Shown here: piece after piece, positions 63,241-64,000 of the stretch
Numbering within the stretch: position 1 is the stretch's first letter
Layout: the number at the start of each line of letters is the position of its first letter
Assembly (NCBI RefSeq): GCF_008014745.1
Contig: NZ_VPFD01000022.1
Location: 1 to 64,000, forward strand
Reading direction: 5' to 3'
DNA length: 64,000 nt
Source of the DNA: Massilia arenae
GTDB taxonomy: Bacteria > Pseudomonadota > Gammaproteobacteria > Burkholderiales > Burkholderiaceae_D
Made by a program: the position numbers and the translations under genes
The notes under the pieces: model-generated
The model's database searches: none
What the model was told of the DNA's origin: nothing
Seen by the model: only the letters and a program-made list of their open reading frames with translations

Positions 63241-64000
63241 TTGACCGTACGCCGCCGCCGTTCCCGTCCCGTCCCCCAAGACCTCGCCCCGGCCGTCAGC
63301 CTGTGGGTCCTGCGCATCATGATGCCGCTCGGCGGCCACCGCGACCTGGTCGGGTCGATGTGCTTTTCCAATGACCACCTGGCGCGCGCGCTGGGACTGG
63401 GAGACTGGATCGACGACGACGAACGCGGCTTCGATGCGGCGCTGGTGCGCGCGCGCCTGCGCGAACTGCACCGCGAGGCCGAGCGCGAGGCCGGGCGTGA
63501 CGCCGAGCGCAAGGTGCCCGCGATCCTGCACGCCAACGTGGCGCGCCTGGCGGCCCTGGTCGGGATGTCCTCCACCGAATGCCGCATCCTCGAATTCGCC
63601 ACCATGCTGCACCACGAGCGCATCCTCGACGACGCCGCCGAGATGCTGGGCAACCTGTCGGCCGCGAAGATCGTCGACGTGTTGTCCACGCTGCTCGAGC
63701 TGCAGCCGGACGCGGTGCGCGCCGCGCTGGGCGCCGGCGGCGTGCTGGCGCGCTCGGGCCTGCTCACCGTCGACCGCGCCATCAACGGCTCGCTGCGCAG
63801 CAAGCTCGATCTGCTGTCGAACCGCTTCGCCGACTCGGTCGTCGGCCTCGACGCCGATCCGATCTCGCTGCTGCGCGACACGGTGGCGCCGAGCGCCCCG
63901 GCGCGCCTGACGCTGGACGACTTTCCCCACCTGGAACAGGAACTGGCCATCCTGCGCCCCTACCTGGCGCGCACCGTGGCCAGGGACGGCGTCCACCAGG
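63241..64000 (+). CDS. Unidentified protein, possibly an AAA+ ATPase (5' part, runs off the window)
   Basis: An open frame of at least 253 codons with no stop to the end of the window. It starts at TTG with a strong AGGAGAG site 5 nt upstream (63229-63235). The protein begins with a basic stretch (TVRRRRSRPVPQDL), followed by a helical region; its last visible part is HLEQELAILRPYLARTVARD. That segment resembles the linker just before the P-loop in a group of AAA+ ATPases, but the P-loop itself lies beyond the window. The ATPase assignment is therefore tentative. Confidence 0.6.
   Translation, partial: MTVRRRRSRPVPQDLAPAVSLWVLRIMMPLGGHRDLVGSMCFSNDHLARALGLGDWIDDDERGFDAALVRARLRELHREAEREAGRDAERKVPAILHANVARLAALVGMSSTECRILEFATMLHHERILDDAAEMLGNLSAAKIVDVLSTLLELQPDAVRAALGAGGVLARSGLLTVDRAINGSLRSKLDLLSNRFADSVVGLDADPISLLRDTVAPSAPARLTLDDFPHLEQELAILRPYLARTVARDGVHQ

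Overview
The window is a chromosomal segment of a GC-rich Gram-negative bacterium. Outer-membrane TonB receptors, Tat and Sec signal peptides, a betaproteobacterial-style str operon and very GC-rich third codon positions suggest Betaproteobacteria, most likely an Oxalobacteraceae (Massilia/Duganella-like) soil or plant-associated heterotroph. This placement is inferred from protein resemblance alone. No tRNA, rRNA, CRISPR array, prophage or insertion sequence was recognised. Genes are tightly packed, with many 1-8 nt overlaps.

Layout. 1-3.9 kb: the str operon on the minus strand (rpsL, rpsG, fusA, 5' part of tuf) with a near-consensus sigma70 promoter and several mRNA hairpins. 3.9-7.2 kb: divergent metR/metE with a dyad between them. 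7.2-10.9 kb: an alpha/beta hydrolase, two small membrane proteins, and an AraC regulator overlapping a degenerate GGDEF protein. 11.1-15.5 kb: a Pho-box-like repeat, a TonB receptor and a beta-propeller phytase, which look like a phytate scavenging unit. 15.5-19.1 kb: a membrane MutS-like ATPase and a sorbosone-dehydrogenase/PEBP fusion. 19.1-26.6 kb: a MacB-like ABC efflux operon (adaptor, ATPase, two FtsX permeases) with its own NtrC-type regulator and histidine kinase, preceded by a sigma54 promoter and two identical dyads. 26.6-31.8 kb: a spermidine-synthase-like protein, two genes of unknown function, a second TonB receptor and an AraC regulator.

31.9-45.2 kb is the most unusual region: ten minus-strand genes that look like one operon. 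It holds two tandem TldD/TldE pairs whose TldD members carry Tat signals, then DUF4159, a MoxR AAA+ ATPase, DUF58, a BatA-like protein, a DUF4175-like protein with a histidine-rich segment and a final membrane protein. It ends at a hairpin.

45.5-64 kb: an exported methyltransferase-like protein, a trypsin-like protease with a bidirectional terminator, a beta-lactamase-fold hydrolase overlapping an M1 aminopeptidase, a GDT1-family transporter, a secreted PHP-domain protein divergent from a LysR regulator, a Rid-family protein, a GH92 mannosidase with a LacI regulator, a NERD-helicase, a WYL regulator operon, a protein of unknown function and a partial TTG-started protein that may be an AAA+ ATPase.
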